Origin: Candidatus Gastranaerophilales bacterium
Lineage (GTDB): Bacteria > Cyanobacteriota > Vampirovibrionia > Gastranaerophilales > Gastranaerophilaceae
DNA: 64,000 nucleotides
Reading direction: 5' to 3'
NCBI GenBank assembly: GCA_900766355.1
Contig: CAAFVD010000116.1
Span: 136,808 to 200,807, forward strand
Part shown: in pieces, positions 9,999-19,297 of the stretch
Layout: each line of letters begins with the position of its first letter
Position numbering within the stretch: the first letter of the stretch is position 1
Program-made: the position numbers and the translations under genes
Notes under the pieces: model-generated
Database searches by the model: none
Seen by the model: only the letters and a program-made list of their open reading frames with translations
What the model was told of the DNA's origin: nothing

Positions 9999-10847
9999 AT
10001 GACTACTATAAAAATTACAAAAATGAACGGTTGTGGTAACGATTTTGTCATTATTGATAAATCTGAGTTTGACAAAGCAAATTTGTCTATGTCTGATATG
10101 GCAAAAAAAATATGTGATAGAAACTTTGGAGTAGGTGGAGATGGAATGATTATTCCTGACTTAACTCCAAATAATAAAACCGACATAGCTTGGTTTTTCT
10201 ACAACTCTGATGGCTCAACTGCTCAAATGTGTGGTAACGGTATGAGATGTTTTGCTAAATATGTTACGGACAAAAAACTTGTTAACAAAAATAAGTTTTC
10301 AGTTATGACTGGTGCTGGAATTATCACTCCTGAAATACTAGACAACGGATTAATCAAAGTTAATATGTCAAAGCCAATACTTGAGCCAGAAAAAATCCCA
10401 TTCAAAGGTAACAATATTCTAAACTTTGACATAACTATTAAAGATATAACTCTAAAAGCAAATGCAATATCAATGGGCAATCCACATTGTGTAATCTTTA
10501 CAGATAATGACGTTTACGAAATGGCAAAAACTTATGGGCCAGAACTAGAAAAGTATTCTCTTTTCCCTGAAAAAACCAATGTTGAATTCATTAAAATAAA
10601 ATCACGTAACGAAGTTGATTTTTGCGTTTATGAAAGAGGTTGCGGAATTACTCTTGCTTGTGGTACTGGGGCTTGTGCCTCTGTTGTCGCTGGAGTATTA
10701 AATAACTTAACAGACTGTAAAGTTAAGGTTAATCTCTTAGGTGGGGCTGTAACTGTTGACTGGACTGGATATAAGACAAACAAAAATAGTGATATCTTTT
10801 TAATTGGGCCAGCAAATTATAATTTTTATGCAGAGTATGTATTGTAA
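9999..10847 (+). CDS. dapF: Diaminopimelate epimerase DapF
   Basis: DapF converts LL- to meso-diaminopimelate, the last step before lysine and the peptidoglycan cross-linking residue. The 282-aa protein carries both catalytic cysteines in their normal settings: MCGNGMRCFA in the N-terminal half and ACGTGACASV in the C-terminal half, plus MGNPHCVIF. The N-terminus TKMNGCGNDFV is typical. The start ATG has a TAGGAG Shine-Dalgarno. It pairs functionally with dapA at 47735-48637. Confidence 0.97.
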   Translation: MTTIKITKMNGCGNDFVIIDKSEFDKANLSMSDMAKKICDRNFGVGGDGMIIPDLTPNNKTDIAWFFYNSDGSTAQMCGNGMRCFAKYVTDKKLVNKNKFSVMTGAGIITPEILDNGLIKVNMSKPILEPEKIPFKGNNILNFDITIKDITLKANAISMGNPHCVIFTDNDVYEMAKTYGPELEKYSLFPEKTNVEFIKIKSRNEVDFCVYERGCGITLACGTGACASVVAGVLNNLTDCKVKVNLLGGAVTVDWTGYKTNKNSDIFLIGPANYNFYAEYVL

Positions 10848-10859
10848 TTCCTATGTTTA

Positions 10860-10868
10860 TGATACGAT
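10860..10868 (+). promoter_or_regulatory. Probable extended -10 promoter of the rpsF operon
   Basis: TGA followed by TACGAT (10863-10868) resembles the extended -10 elements seen elsewhere in the window. It lies about 36 nt before the rpsF ATG, which has an AAGGAG Shine-Dalgarno, so this message has a normal leader. No clear -35 was seen. Confidence 0.35.
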
Positions 10869-10903
10869 TTTAATTATAAAGAAATATAAGGAGAAAATTT
10901 AAC

Positions 10904-11206
10904 ATGAAACAATACGAATTATTAACTGTATATAAACCAAATACAGACGCAGAAGAAGTAGACAAATTAGTAGCTAAATTATCTTCAGCAGTAGAAGCTT
11001 TGCAAGGTAAAGTAGAATCTGTTGACAAAATGGGTCGTAAAAAATTAGCTTACGAAATCAACAACTTCAGAGATGGTTTCTTTGTAAACTATGTTGTTTC
11101 TTTAGAAGAATCAAAAGTTGCTGATTTAAAAAGACAATTAAGATTAAGCGATTCAATTTTAAGAACAATGTTTTTAGCTATTGAAAAAACTGCTCAAGAG
11201 GTATAA
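10904..11206 (+). CDS. rpsF: 30S ribosomal protein S6
   Basis: Protein S6 binds the platform of the 30S subunit as a heterodimer with S18, which is encoded two genes downstream. The 100-aa sequence has the typical start YELLTVYKPNTDAEEV, the central DKMGRKKLAYEI segment and the VADLKRQLRLSDSILR helix. Strong AAGGAG Shine-Dalgarno. The gene starts the conserved rpsF-ssb-rpsR operon, and only 3 bp separate it from ssb. Confidence 0.96.
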   Translation: MKQYELLTVYKPNTDAEEVDKLVAKLSSAVEALQGKVESVDKMGRKKLAYEINNFRDGFFVNYVVSLEESKVADLKRQLRLSDSILRTMFLAIEKTAQEV

Positions 11207-11209
11207 TAA

Positions 11210-11611
11210 ATGACTTTAGCAAAATCTGTAGTAACGGGAACAGTTTTCCGTTCTCCTGAAAAACGATTTACTCAAAATAATGTGGCTGTATATTCTTTAA
11301 TTTTAAATATTGGAGATAGAGAAGAAACTCTTATAAGAGTATTTTCATCAAGATCAGCATTAGAATCTGTTATGGAGAGTATCGGTAAAGGTGACAGAAT
11401 TCTTGTTGAAGGCAGACTTCAAACAGCAAACGCAAAAATGGAAGATGGTTCAGAGCGTAAAATTTTTGAAATTGACGCTTCAACTGTAGAAAAGATGGGT
11501 GCTGGTTCATCTGCAGCTCCTTCTGCGAGTGATGCTTCAGGAGAAATCTCTAAGTTTGCAGAAGATGAATTTTCAGAAGAACTTATTGGCGAAGAAGAAA
11601 TTCCATTTTAA
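11210..11611 (+). CDS. ssb: Single-stranded DNA-binding protein
   Basis: SSB coats single-stranded DNA in replication and repair. The 133-aa protein has an OB fold starting KSVVTGTVFRSPEKRF, with the GDRILVEGRLQ strand, a short low-complexity linker rich in Ala and Ser, and an acidic C-terminal tip ending EEIPF. That tip is the docking site for partner proteins such as RecG, PriA and exonucleases. It is somewhat short and the N-terminal strand departs from the E. coli type, but operon position between rpsF and rpsR confirms it. Confidence 0.93.
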   Translation: MTLAKSVVTGTVFRSPEKRFTQNNVAVYSLILNIGDREETLIRVFSSRSALESVMESIGKGDRILVEGRLQTANAKMEDGSERKIFEIDASTVEKMGAGSSAAPSASDASGEISKFAEDEFSEELIGEEEIPF

Positions 11612-11667
11612 ACAATATAAAATATAAAGTAAGATAAAATATAAGGCTAGAAAGGCAAATTAAGAAA

Positions 11668-11901
11668 ATGGCAAGACAAGATGCACAAGATAGAAAAAAA
11701 CGTAAGACTTGTAGTTTCTGTGCAGACCACGTTGATAGCATCGATTTTAAAGATGCAGCTAAGTTAAAAAGATACTTAACAGAAGCTGGGAAAATTATAC
11801 CTAGACGTGTAACAGGAAACTGCGCAAGACACCAAAGAATGATAGCTAAGGCTGTTAAAAAAGCTAGAGAAGCTGCAATCATTGGATATGTTTTTGACTA
11901 G
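11668..11901 (+). CDS. rpsR: 30S ribosomal protein S18
   Basis: S18 partners S6 on the small subunit. The 77-aa sequence has the hallmark core: IDFKDAAKLKRYL, then GKIIPRRVTGNCARHQR and the C-terminal helix AIKRAREAA-like segment. An N-terminal CSFC pair is present, which in some S18 proteins forms half of a zinc site. The gene ends the ribosomal operon and is followed by a hairpin terminator. Confidence 0.96.
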   Translation: MARQDAQDRKKRKTCSFCADHVDSIDFKDAAKLKRYLTEAGKIIPRRVTGNCARHQRMIAKAVKKAREAAIIGYVFD

Positions 11902-11913
11902 TTAGAGAATTTT

Positions 11914-11955
11914 AATAACACCAAAGATAGTTTATTCTGTCTTTGGTGTTATTTT
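11914..11955 (+). terminator. Terminator-like hairpin after rpsR
   Basis: AATAACACCAAAGA (11914-11927) pairs with TCTTTGGTGTTATT (11940-11953) in a perfect 14-bp stem around a 12-nt loop. The T-run after it is short (TT then G), so it may be leaky and let some transcription reach the small gene at 11973. Confidence 0.6.
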
Positions 11956-11972
11956 GCAAAAAAGAGGAAATT

Positions 11973-12164
11973 ATGGCAGAAAATCAAATAACAATAAGAT
12001 CAGATAGAGATACTGAATATACCTTCCAATATAAAGGTGAAGATGTTATTCTTAAAGCTGGCGGAATATTATCAATAGCAGACGGTTTGGAACACGTTGT
12101 TCTTCCAACAGTTGCAATGAAAATAATCAACAATCTGATAATTATTAAACAAGATGTAAAATAA
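11973..12164 (+). CDS. Small hypothetical protein (63 aa)
   Basis: No family recognised. The sequence is a compact, mixed alpha/beta, slightly basic protein (starts AENQITIRSDRDTEYTF), with no signal peptide or membrane segment. The ATG at 11973 has an AGAGGA Shine-Dalgarno; an in-frame upstream TTG/GTG region at 11943 lies inside the preceding hairpin and is unlikely to be the start. A strong hairpin terminator follows directly, which supports it being a real transcribed gene. Confidence 0.6.
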   Translation: MAENQITIRSDRDTEYTFQYKGEDVILKAGGILSIADGLEHVVLPTVAMKIINNLIIIKQDVK

Positions 12165-12166
12165 CA

Positions 12167-12196
12167 AAAAAGCAGATTCTTTAGAATCTGCTTTTT
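12167..12196. terminator. Bidirectional terminator between small gene and mnmG
   Basis: A stem of 13 bp (AAAAAGCAGATTC with GAATCTGCTTTTT) encloses a TTTA loop. T-runs are present on both strands, so it can end the small plus-strand gene and the convergent mnmG message, whose stop is at 12218. Confidence 0.8.
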
Positions 12197-12217
12197 ATTT
12201 ATTATAAACATTTATTC

Positions 12218-14083
12218 CTATCTATTTAAAAGCACCATCAAAACAGATATATCCGCAGGTTTTACACCACCAATACGGGCAGCTTGTGCAAGATTTACAG
12301 GTCTGATTTTATTTAATTTTTCTTTAGTTTCTGTTGAAATATGTTCCATTGACATATAATCGATATTTTCAGGGATTCTGAATTTTTCCAATTTAGAAGC
12401 CTGTTCAATTTGGATTTCTTGACGCTTTAAATATCCATCATATTTTATTAAAACTTCAACTTCTTCATACACATCTTGACTTAAATTAAGTTCATTCGTT
12501 TCTGAATCAATTTCTTTTAACACTTTATATGTAATATTTGGACGTTTTAACAATTCCGCTAAGCGCATTGTTCTATCTATATGCTCATCATATTTTGCTA
12601 AAATACTATTCAATTCATCTGAATAAACTGCTCTTACATTAGCTAAACGAGTCATTTCAGATTTTATTGTTTCCTGCTTATCTAAGAATCGTTGATACTG
12701 AGCATCATCTACCAATCCTATTTTATGACCAATAGGAGTCAAACGCTCATCTGCATTATCCTGACGTAATAACAATCTATATTCAGAACGAGAAGTTAAC
12801 ATTCTATAAGGTTCTTCAATATCTTTTGTTACTAAATCATCAATCAATGTTCCAATATAAGAAGAACTTCTTGAAAGTTCTAACATTTCTGAACCATTTA
12901 CATAATTAAACGCATTTATACCAGCAATTAAACCTTGTGCAGCAGCTTCTTCATACCCACTTGTACCATTTATCTGTCCTGCACAGAACAAGCCTTCTAC
13001 GACTTTAGACATTAATGAATGTTTTGTCTGAACTGCTGGAATATAATCATATTCAACAGCATAAGCAGGTTTTATTATATGAGCATTCTCTAAACCTGGT
13101 AACGTATGCAACATTTTCACTTGAACATCTGCTGGCAAACTTGTTGAAAAACCTTGAATATATATTTCATAAGTTCCAAGTCCTTCAGGTTCAATAAAAA
13201 TATGATGTGAAGGGTTATGAGAAAACCGTTTAACCTTATCTTCTATAGATGGGCAATAACGTGGTCCAACTCCATGAATCAAACCTTGATACATAGGTGA
13301 TTTATCAAGATTTGCACGAATAATTTCGTGAGTTTGCTCATTTGTTCTTGTCAAATAACAAGGAACTTGTTTTCGAACTGGTCTATTTGGCTTGAACGAA
13401 TAAAAATGTAATTCATCATCTCCTGGTTGAATTAACATCTTTGAGTAATCAATCGTCCTTTTATCAACTCTTGCAGGAGTTCCTGTTTTTAATTTTTTAA
13501 TATTTATGCCGAGTTTTTGTAACGATTCAGAAAGTCCTAAAGCTGGGCGCTCACCTAATCTTCCTGCGTCATAAGATTTTAATCCTACAAAAATTTTACC
13601 ATTTAAAGACGTACCTGTTGTCAAAATTATTGACTGACAAGAGTATTCAATACCAAACTCATCAATAGCACCTGTAACTTTGCCATCTTTTGTTAAAATT
13701 TCTGTTATACAAGTCTGCTTCAAGAAAATATTATCAGTTGATTCTATAATATTTCTCATATAACGCATATATTCCGCTTTATCTGATTGTGCTCTCAAGG
13801 CTCTAACTGCTGGGCCTTTTGATGAATTCAATATTTTCATCTGTATATAAGTTGCATCAGCAACCTCACCCATTACACCACCTAAAGCATCAATTTCACG
13901 AACCAAAGTTGATTTGGCAGGGCCCCCAACTGCTGGGTTACATGGCATCAGAGCTATGTGTTCTATATTCAAGGTACATAACAAGACCTTTAAACCCAAA
14001 CGAGCAGAAGATATTGCAGCCTCACAACCAGCATGACCTGCACCTACAACTATCACATCAAATTTATTTTTTAAATAATCCAT
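12218..14083 (-). CDS. mnmG: tRNA uridine-5-carboxymethylaminomethyl synthase subunit MnmG
   Basis: MnmG (GidA) is the FAD- and NADH-binding subunit that, with the GTPase MnmE, modifies the wobble uridine of several tRNAs. The 621-aa protein has the FAD-binding VVGAGHAGCEAA near its N-terminus, the CNPAVGGPAKS motif, GLKSYDAGR, GLFCAGQINGTSGYEEAAAQG, and the C-terminal helical domain that binds MnmE and tRNA (ends AARIGGVKPADISVL). Its -10 box is 6 bp before the ATG and there is no Shine-Dalgarno, so the message is probably leaderless. mnmE is not in the window. Confidence 0.97.
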   Translation of the reverse strand: MDYLKNKFDVIVVGAGHAGCEAAISSARLGLKVLLCTLNIEHIALMPCNPAVGGPAKSTLVREIDALGGVMGEVADATYIQMKILNSSKGPAVRALRAQSDKAEYMRYMRNIIESTDNIFLKQTCITEILTKDGKVTGAIDEFGIEYSCQSIILTTGTSLNGKIFVGLKSYDAGRLGERPALGLSESLQKLGINIKKLKTGTPARVDKRTIDYSKMLIQPGDDELHFYSFKPNRPVRKQVPCYLTRTNEQTHEIIRANLDKSPMYQGLIHGVGPRYCPSIEDKVKRFSHNPSHHIFIEPEGLGTYEIYIQGFSTSLPADVQVKMLHTLPGLENAHIIKPAYAVEYDYIPAVQTKHSLMSKVVEGLFCAGQINGTSGYEEAAAQGLIAGINAFNYVNGSEMLELSRSSSYIGTLIDDLVTKDIEEPYRMLTSRSEYRLLLRQDNADERLTPIGHKIGLVDDAQYQRFLDKQETIKSEMTRLANVRAVYSDELNSILAKYDEHIDRTMRLAELLKRPNITYKVLKEIDSETNELNLSQDVYEEVEVLIKYDGYLKRQEIQIEQASKLEKFRIPENIDYMSMEHISTETKEKLNKIRPVNLAQAARIGGVKPADISVLMVLLNR

Positions 14084-14089
14084 ATAATA

Positions 14090-14095
14090 ATTATA
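14090..14095 (-). promoter_or_regulatory. -10 element of mnmG (leaderless arrangement)
   Basis: On the minus strand a perfect TATAAT ends 6 bp before the mnmG ATG. The same palindromic AT-rich stretch gives a plus-strand TATAAT at 14097-14102, which can serve the divergent gene at 14124. The two promoters therefore overlap almost completely, and only one may be occupied by polymerase at a time. Confidence 0.5.
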
Positions 14096-14123
14096 GTATA
14101 ATAATAAAAAACGAGGTAGGATT

Positions 14124-14624
14124 ATGTTAAAAAAATTTGGAATATTATTTTTTATTTTTTGTATTGGTTTAAACTCTTTTGCTTATAATATTACAGAAAT
14201 CAAATCTACATTATTCGCAAAAGATTGTATACACAAGCTTGAAACACAAGAGTTCAAAACTCTTATACAACAACATAAAAAAGATACAAACTATCTTGAA
14301 AACTATTATGCTACCCAATCTGGCTATAAATATTATAAAAATAACGATTTAAAAGGTTATTTTATACCTAAACTTGATGTTTTATATATGTACTCGCTAC
14401 AAGAACGAAATAACCCTCGTATAATTTATTATTATAATATATGGGGACAGTTACAAAACCTTGATTTTATTTACGGAGAATACCCTGGATATCCTTATTT
14501 TGCACGAAAATACAAACCAAATGGACAACTAATTAACACAATTTATTATCCCGAAAGCAATACTCAAATAATATTTGATAAAACAGGAAACAAATACAAA
14601 ATAGAAAAAATAGAAAACGATTAA
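14124..14624 (+). CDS. Secreted hypothetical protein (166 aa)
   Basis: A clear signal peptide (Lys-rich start, hydrophobic core GILFFIFCIGLNSFA, probable cut after SFA near residue 20) precedes a small, Tyr-rich domain with repeated YY and YYNIWGQL / KYKPNGQL-type beta hairpins reminiscent of antitoxin-like MORN/YD repeats. No family was recognised. It has a GAGGTAGG Shine-Dalgarno and a TATAAT at 14097. Its stop codon overlaps the stop of the convergent gene at 14621. Confidence 0.65.
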   Translation: MLKKFGILFFIFCIGLNSFAYNITEIKSTLFAKDCIHKLETQEFKTLIQQHKKDTNYLENYYATQSGYKYYKNNDLKGYFIPKLDVLYMYSLQERNNPRIIYYYNIWGQLQNLDFIYGEYPGYPYFARKYKPNGQLINTIYYPESNTQIIFDKTGNKYKIEKIEND

Positions 14625-14959
14625 TCCCAATCAGTTTTTTCTATAAATAAATTTACTGATTCCTTAAAATTCTCAGGAGTTCTTAGATTCTTCAATCCTA
14701 CAACCTCTGCGGATTGAGATTTGAACAACTTATTATAAACACTTAATCCTACATAAATAACAACAGATGATGTAGCAACCCCAAGCATTGCCATTAAAAA
14801 TTTAAAAACAATTCCTTTTTTGGATACTGGAGCTTTTGTAACGGCTGCTATATCATTATCCAATGCAGTATTCTCTGCGTAAGAAGGAAGTTGTAATGGC
14901 ATAAGAAATGCCATTACAAAAACCATACTTATTAAAAACTTTTTAAAATTATTCTTCAT
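14621..14959 (-). CDS. Small exported membrane protein (112 aa)
   Basis: No family recognised. The N-terminus is a signal peptide or first membrane segment (FLISMVFVMAFLMPLQLPSYA), followed by about 20 polar residues, a second membrane segment (GIVFKFLMAMLGVATSSVVI) and a charged tail. The start chosen is the ATG at 14959, which overlaps the last 11 bp of the RNase gene; an upstream in-frame start would put a long basic stretch ahead of the signal peptide. It is the last gene of a minus-strand operon with the RNase E/G and radical SAM genes. A membrane anchor or envelope role is possible. Confidence 0.6.
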   Translation of the reverse strand: MKNNFKKFLISMVFVMAFLMPLQLPSYAENTALDNDIAAVTKAPVSKKGIVFKFLMAMLGVATSSVVIYVGLSVYNKLFKSQSAEVVGLKNLRTPENFKESVNLFIEKTDWD

Positions 14960-16757
14960 CTTCAGTCTTTTTCTTTGTTGTTTTGGTAGTCTTTTTAGCT
15001 CTACCTTTACCTCTATTTGGACGTCTGCCTTTTTTAGGTGCATCTTCAACAGGTGTTTCAGAAACATTATCACTTACTTCTTCTGCTTTTTCAACAGTTT
15101 TTTCTTCAACAACTGCTTCCTCTTTTTTAGGTGTTACATCTGCATCTTTTTCGATTACTGGTGAAATTTCTGCATCTTGAGGAACAACCTCAGTTGCTAA
15201 TTCCTTTTCAGCAGTTTCTTTTTCTACAGCCTCTTTAACTTTGTTTTTAGCGTATTTTGAGTTCTTTCTGCCACCTTTTGTTTTCTTTTTAGATTCTGCA
15301 GCATTTTGCATATCCTCTTGAACAGTTGTTGAAGGATTTGCAACTTCAACTGTCATTTCGGTTGTTGTTTCTTCTATTATTTCAGTTTCTTCAACCTTTG
15401 GTTTGTTATCCTGTTTGTTATTTTTGTTATAACGACCATTACCATTGTTGTTATTACCAGTTTTCTTAAAACCACTCAATGGTAATTTCATTTTTGCAGC
15501 TTTAGCTCTATATTCACCATCTGCAGTAGCTGATGCATACTTGATATCTTCCATAATAAAGCCATTACCTTGACAATGTGGACATTTCTTAGCAAATATT
15601 TCAGCTAATGCTTGACCTTGACGGTGACGAGTTAATTCTACCAAACCTAAATCAGACAACTGACCAACTTGAGGCTTAGCTTTATCTGGTTCTAAAGCTA
15701 ATTCCAATTCTTCCATCATAGCAAGTTTATCAACACGAGAAGTCATATCTATAAAATCAACAATTACCATACCGCCAATATTACGCAAACGTAATTGTCT
15801 TGCGATTTCATGAACTGCTTCTATATTAGTTTTCAAAATTGTTTCATCTTGAGTTGCAGAACTTACAAATTTACCACTGTTTACATCAATTACAGTCAAT
15901 GCCTCTGTTGTTTGAATAAACAAATATCCACCTGATGGCATATTAACTTTTGTTTGTAATGCCGCTTTTATCTCTTTATGTATATCCATTGCAACTAATA
16001 AAGGTTCTGTTCCTTTATACAAAGTCACCTTGATATCTTTATTCATGTGCCATGTTTGAAGAAGGTTTTGTAAACGATTCATAGCAAACGCTGTATCTAC
16101 AATAATTTCTTGAGTATCTTCGGTACAAGCTTCTCTTATAACTCTATATAGCAAATCTTGGTCACGATATAAAAGAGCTGGAGCCGTAACAGTTTCTGCA
16201 GAAGTTACTATACCATTCCATTTTTCTAACAAAATTTCTAAATCTTCTTGAATATCGGCTTCTGATTGACCTTCAGCTTCTGTTCTTACGATAACTCCTA
16301 CTCCAACAGGTTTCAAAAGACTGACAATAGATTTTAATCTTGCTCTTTCTTTTACTGAAGATATTTTTCTACTTACATTTATACCGGCTTCATTTGGCAT
16401 TAACACTAAAAATCTACCAGGCAAGCTAATTTCTGTAGTAACTCTTGGTCCTTTATGTCCTGTAGGTTCTTTTACAACTTGAACCACTAATTTTTGTTTA
16501 GGAGCAAGCTTATCTTGTAATGCACCTTTTTTCATAACATCTTGAGCGTGCAAAAATCCCATTTTATCAGAGCCAACATTAACAAAAGCGGCATCAATAC
16601 TAGGTAAAACATTTTCTACTTGGGCTAAATATACATCACCTAAAAGAATTTCACCTCTATTGATATAAAATTCTGAAACCTTGCCATTCTCAATAAGGGC
16701 AGCAATGTTATCACGTTCTGCAATAACGATTTTCTGACTCATAACTTCGTTTTTCAT
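14949..16757 (-). CDS. rng: Ribonuclease E/G family endoribonuclease
   Basis: This enzyme cuts single-stranded RNA in mRNA decay and rRNA/tRNA maturation. The N-terminal 400 residues contain the S1 RNA-binding domain (GDVYLAQVENVLPSIDAAFVNVG), the catalytic DNase I-like part with the magnesium-binding Asp residues in VIDVNSGK and IVDFIDMT, and a zinc-link CPHCQG. The final 190 residues are low-complexity and rich in Lys, Glu and Thr, ending in a basic RGKGRAKKTTK tail; in RNase E such tails scaffold partners or bind RNA. At 602 aa it is longer than typical RNase G and shorter than E. coli RNase E, like cyanobacterial RNase E. Start ATG at 16757 follows an AAAGGA site. Confidence 0.93.
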   Translation of the reverse strand: MKNEVMSQKIVIAERDNIAALIENGKVSEFYINRGEILLGDVYLAQVENVLPSIDAAFVNVGSDKMGFLHAQDVMKKGALQDKLAPKQKLVVQVVKEPTGHKGPRVTTEISLPGRFLVLMPNEAGINVSRKISSVKERARLKSIVSLLKPVGVGVIVRTEAEGQSEADIQEDLEILLEKWNGIVTSAETVTAPALLYRDQDLLYRVIREACTEDTQEIIVDTAFAMNRLQNLLQTWHMNKDIKVTLYKGTEPLLVAMDIHKEIKAALQTKVNMPSGGYLFIQTTEALTVIDVNSGKFVSSATQDETILKTNIEAVHEIARQLRLRNIGGMVIVDFIDMTSRVDKLAMMEELELALEPDKAKPQVGQLSDLGLVELTRHRQGQALAEIFAKKCPHCQGNGFIMEDIKYASATADGEYRAKAAKMKLPLSGFKKTGNNNNGNGRYNKNNKQDNKPKVEETEIIEETTTEMTVEVANPSTTVQEDMQNAAESKKKTKGGRKNSKYAKNKVKEAVEKETAEKELATEVVPQDAEISPVIEKDADVTPKKEEAVVEEKTVEKAEEVSDNVSETPVEDAPKKGRRPNRGKGRAKKTTKTTKKKTEDEE

Positions 16758-16774
16758 GTTAAATCCTTTATAAA

Positions 16775-19297
16775 CTACAATTCGTGTAACTCTTTATCAA
16801 AAAAGCGAGTACGCACTATTTCATAATCATACGTTTTGCCAATCAAATTCATAAAATCATCTATACGGACAGCTGGAATTTCGCTATTTTGACCGGTTCT
16901 CAATACTATGAATAAACTTTCATCATCAAATTTATATGAATAAATAGATGGTTTAATGTTTATTGTTTTTTGTAAACCTTTTTTGTTTTTCTTTGAAATA
17001 ACAATTTCTTCAAGAGAAAAAACTTTGTCTGTATTATACTTTAATTCTTCAAATTTGTAAAGTTCTTTATCAATTGGAGTAACTTTATATTCTGCCCAAT
17101 AAACAGTCGTATCTATAGACTTGTATGGAGGTGTCATCTTCTTAACTTCGATAACTCTTGCCATTTCTGGAAGCACCTCAATTAGTTTTTTCTGAACAAC
17201 ATCAACAGAAATATCCTCTAACAAATCCACATCTACAAACTCGCATTGACTCTCAATAAACAAAGGCAAAGCAACACCCATAGAAACTTTCATTGTTGGG
17301 TTATATCCATGAGAATAAGCTATTTTTAAACCTGTTCTTGATAAAGCCTTTAAGAATGTGTTTTGCCAATCTAAGTGAGAAAAATACCTCAAAGTCCCTA
17401 GTTTTGTAATCTTAATCCTATATTTTGTCACCACTTCGTTTTGATAAGAGGTGTCAAATGCAGGATCAACATGCACTGCTGGTTTGATTTTTAGAGCAGC
17501 TTCTGATGGGATATAAGGCTTTGCTAAAATCTTTTTAGTATGTAAATTTGGACAAACACCACAATTTACACATTTTTGTTCACAAGTTGGTTGCAAAACA
17601 AATTCACACCCTTGAGCAAAAGCTTGTTTATATTCATTAATTAACCAAGTTTTATCAATACCAGTATCTATAAAATCCCAAGGTAAAGGTTCTGTTAAGC
17701 CATACTCTTTTTCAGCAAGTTGTGCAATATCCAATCCACATTCTTTAGCCGTATCTTGCCATATGTGTTTATTAAAATACTCACCCCACGCATCTAAGTA
17801 ACAACCTTTTTTATAAAGTGCTTCTATATAGTTACAAAGTTTATCATCACCACGAGTTAATACTGCTTCCATTTGAGAAACAAATTTCTCGTGATAATTG
17901 ATTTTCACCCCTTTTATTTTGTCTGTTTTTTCTTTCAAATACTTGATATGAGCAGTTACTTCATCAAGATTCATTTGCCCTGCCCATTGGAACGGAGTAA
18001 AAGGTTTAGGTACAAAAATAGATAACGTACAAGTCAAGTCAAAACCATGTTTTAACCCTTTTTCTTGTTTCAACAATTTTGCTCTATATTTAATTTTTGA
18101 AAGAAGTTCAGCCATTTCGTCCATATCTTCAAGAGTTTCTGTCGGTAGCCCCGCAATAAAATACAATTTAATACGTGACCACCCGTTCTCATAAAGAGTC
18201 AAAGCAGCATTCAAAATTTGTTCTTCTGAAATATTCTTCTTTATAACATTTCTAAGTCTTTGACTACCAGCCTCTGGAGCTAAAGTCATTGTAGATTTTC
18301 TAACAGATTGAACTAGATTTGCTAACTCTAAATTAAACCCATCTATTCTTTGACTAGGCAGAGAAACTGAAACCTTTTGTTCATTAAAATCAACTGCAAG
18401 CTCTTTTATAACTTCTTTTATATTAGAATAATCGTTTGAAGACAAAGAAAGAAGTGAATATTCATCATAACCTGTATTCTTTACAAGAGTTTTTGCAATT
18501 TTAACAATATCCTCTCCACTACGCTCTCTTATCGGTAACGTAACGTGTCCAGGCTGACAAAAACGACACATTCTTCCACAACCTCTACGAATTTCTACAA
18601 CTGCTCTATCTTGAACAGAGCTAGAATACGGTATAGGATAAGATGTTGGTGCAGTTTCAAGAGATAACTGTGCAATTCTTTTTCTTACTTTTGAGTTATA
18701 ACCTTTTACCCAAACTCCCTCAATTTTTGATAACTCTTGTAATCGTTTTTTTCTTGGATAATTTTTGGTATTCTTTAAAACATCACAAAATTCAAGCAAA
18801 ACATCTTCACCATCACCTATTAAAAAACAATCTATAAAATCAGACATCGGTAACGGATTATATGTACAAGGGCCTCCTGCAAAAACTATTGGGTCTGAAT
18901 CATCTCTATAATCATTTCGATAAGGAATTTGACTTACCTCTAGCATTTTTAGAACTGTAGGATAAGCCATTTCATACTGTAGAGAAAACCCGACAGCATC
19001 AAAGTTCTTTAAATTTCTTTTTGACTCCACGCCATATAAAGTTGGTGTAGCATAATCAGGTTCAGGAGCATATACTCTATCTGCCATATACTCATCAACT
19101 TTATTAACAAGTTCATAAAGAACCCTCACACCTAGATTACTTATTCCTATTTCATATTTATCGGGAAAAGCTAAAGCAATTCTTACTTGAGCTTTATCAA
19201 AATCCTTGTTACAGGAAAGAAATTCTCCACCTACATACTGATAGGGTTTTGTGCAGTTGTAAAGGTTTTCTCTTTGTTGTCTAAAAAAACAATTCAT
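16775..19297 (-). CDS. TIGR03960-type B12-binding/radical SAM protein fused to DUF2344
   Basis: This is an 840-aa fusion. The first part has a B12-binding-like Rossmann region (GISNLGVRVLYELVN, FVGFSLQYEM-like, FAGGPCTYNP). The radical SAM core carries CxxxCxxC around residues 240-247 (RRGCGRMCRFCQPG), expected to bind the [4Fe-4S] cluster. A Cys-rich stretch near residue 565 (PTCEQKCVNCGVCP) may hold another metal centre, and the last 220 residues are a DUF2344 domain (GTLRYFSHLDWQNTF, GYNPTMKVSMGVALP). The reaction is not known. The gene sits directly upstream of RNase E/G, as in many bacteria, pointing to an RNA or ribosome-related job. The start overlaps the previous stop (TAATG). Confidence 0.9.
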   Translation of the reverse strand: MNCFFRQQRENLYNCTKPYQYVGGEFLSCNKDFDKAQVRIALAFPDKYEIGISNLGVRVLYELVNKVDEYMADRVYAPEPDYATPTLYGVESKRNLKNFDAVGFSLQYEMAYPTVLKMLEVSQIPYRNDYRDDSDPIVFAGGPCTYNPLPMSDFIDCFLIGDGEDVLLEFCDVLKNTKNYPRKKRLQELSKIEGVWVKGYNSKVRKRIAQLSLETAPTSYPIPYSSSVQDRAVVEIRRGCGRMCRFCQPGHVTLPIRERSGEDIVKIAKTLVKNTGYDEYSLLSLSSNDYSNIKEVIKELAVDFNEQKVSVSLPSQRIDGFNLELANLVQSVRKSTMTLAPEAGSQRLRNVIKKNISEEQILNAALTLYENGWSRIKLYFIAGLPTETLEDMDEMAELLSKIKYRAKLLKQEKGLKHGFDLTCTLSIFVPKPFTPFQWAGQMNLDEVTAHIKYLKEKTDKIKGVKINYHEKFVSQMEAVLTRGDDKLCNYIEALYKKGCYLDAWGEYFNKHIWQDTAKECGLDIAQLAEKEYGLTEPLPWDFIDTGIDKTWLINEYKQAFAQGCEFVLQPTCEQKCVNCGVCPNLHTKKILAKPYIPSEAALKIKPAVHVDPAFDTSYQNEVVTKYRIKITKLGTLRYFSHLDWQNTFLKALSRTGLKIAYSHGYNPTMKVSMGVALPLFIESQCEFVDVDLLEDISVDVVQKKLIEVLPEMARVIEVKKMTPPYKSIDTTVYWAEYKVTPIDKELYKFEELKYNTDKVFSLEEIVISKKNKKGLQKTINIKPSIYSYKFDDESLFIVLRTGQNSEIPAVRIDDFMNLIGKTYDYEIVRTRFFDKELHEL

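Noticed and set aside
14980..15400. Low-complexity Lys/Glu/Thr region in RNase E/G as a possible repeat element
   Set aside because: It is a disordered protein tail typical of the family, without DNA-level repeat units.
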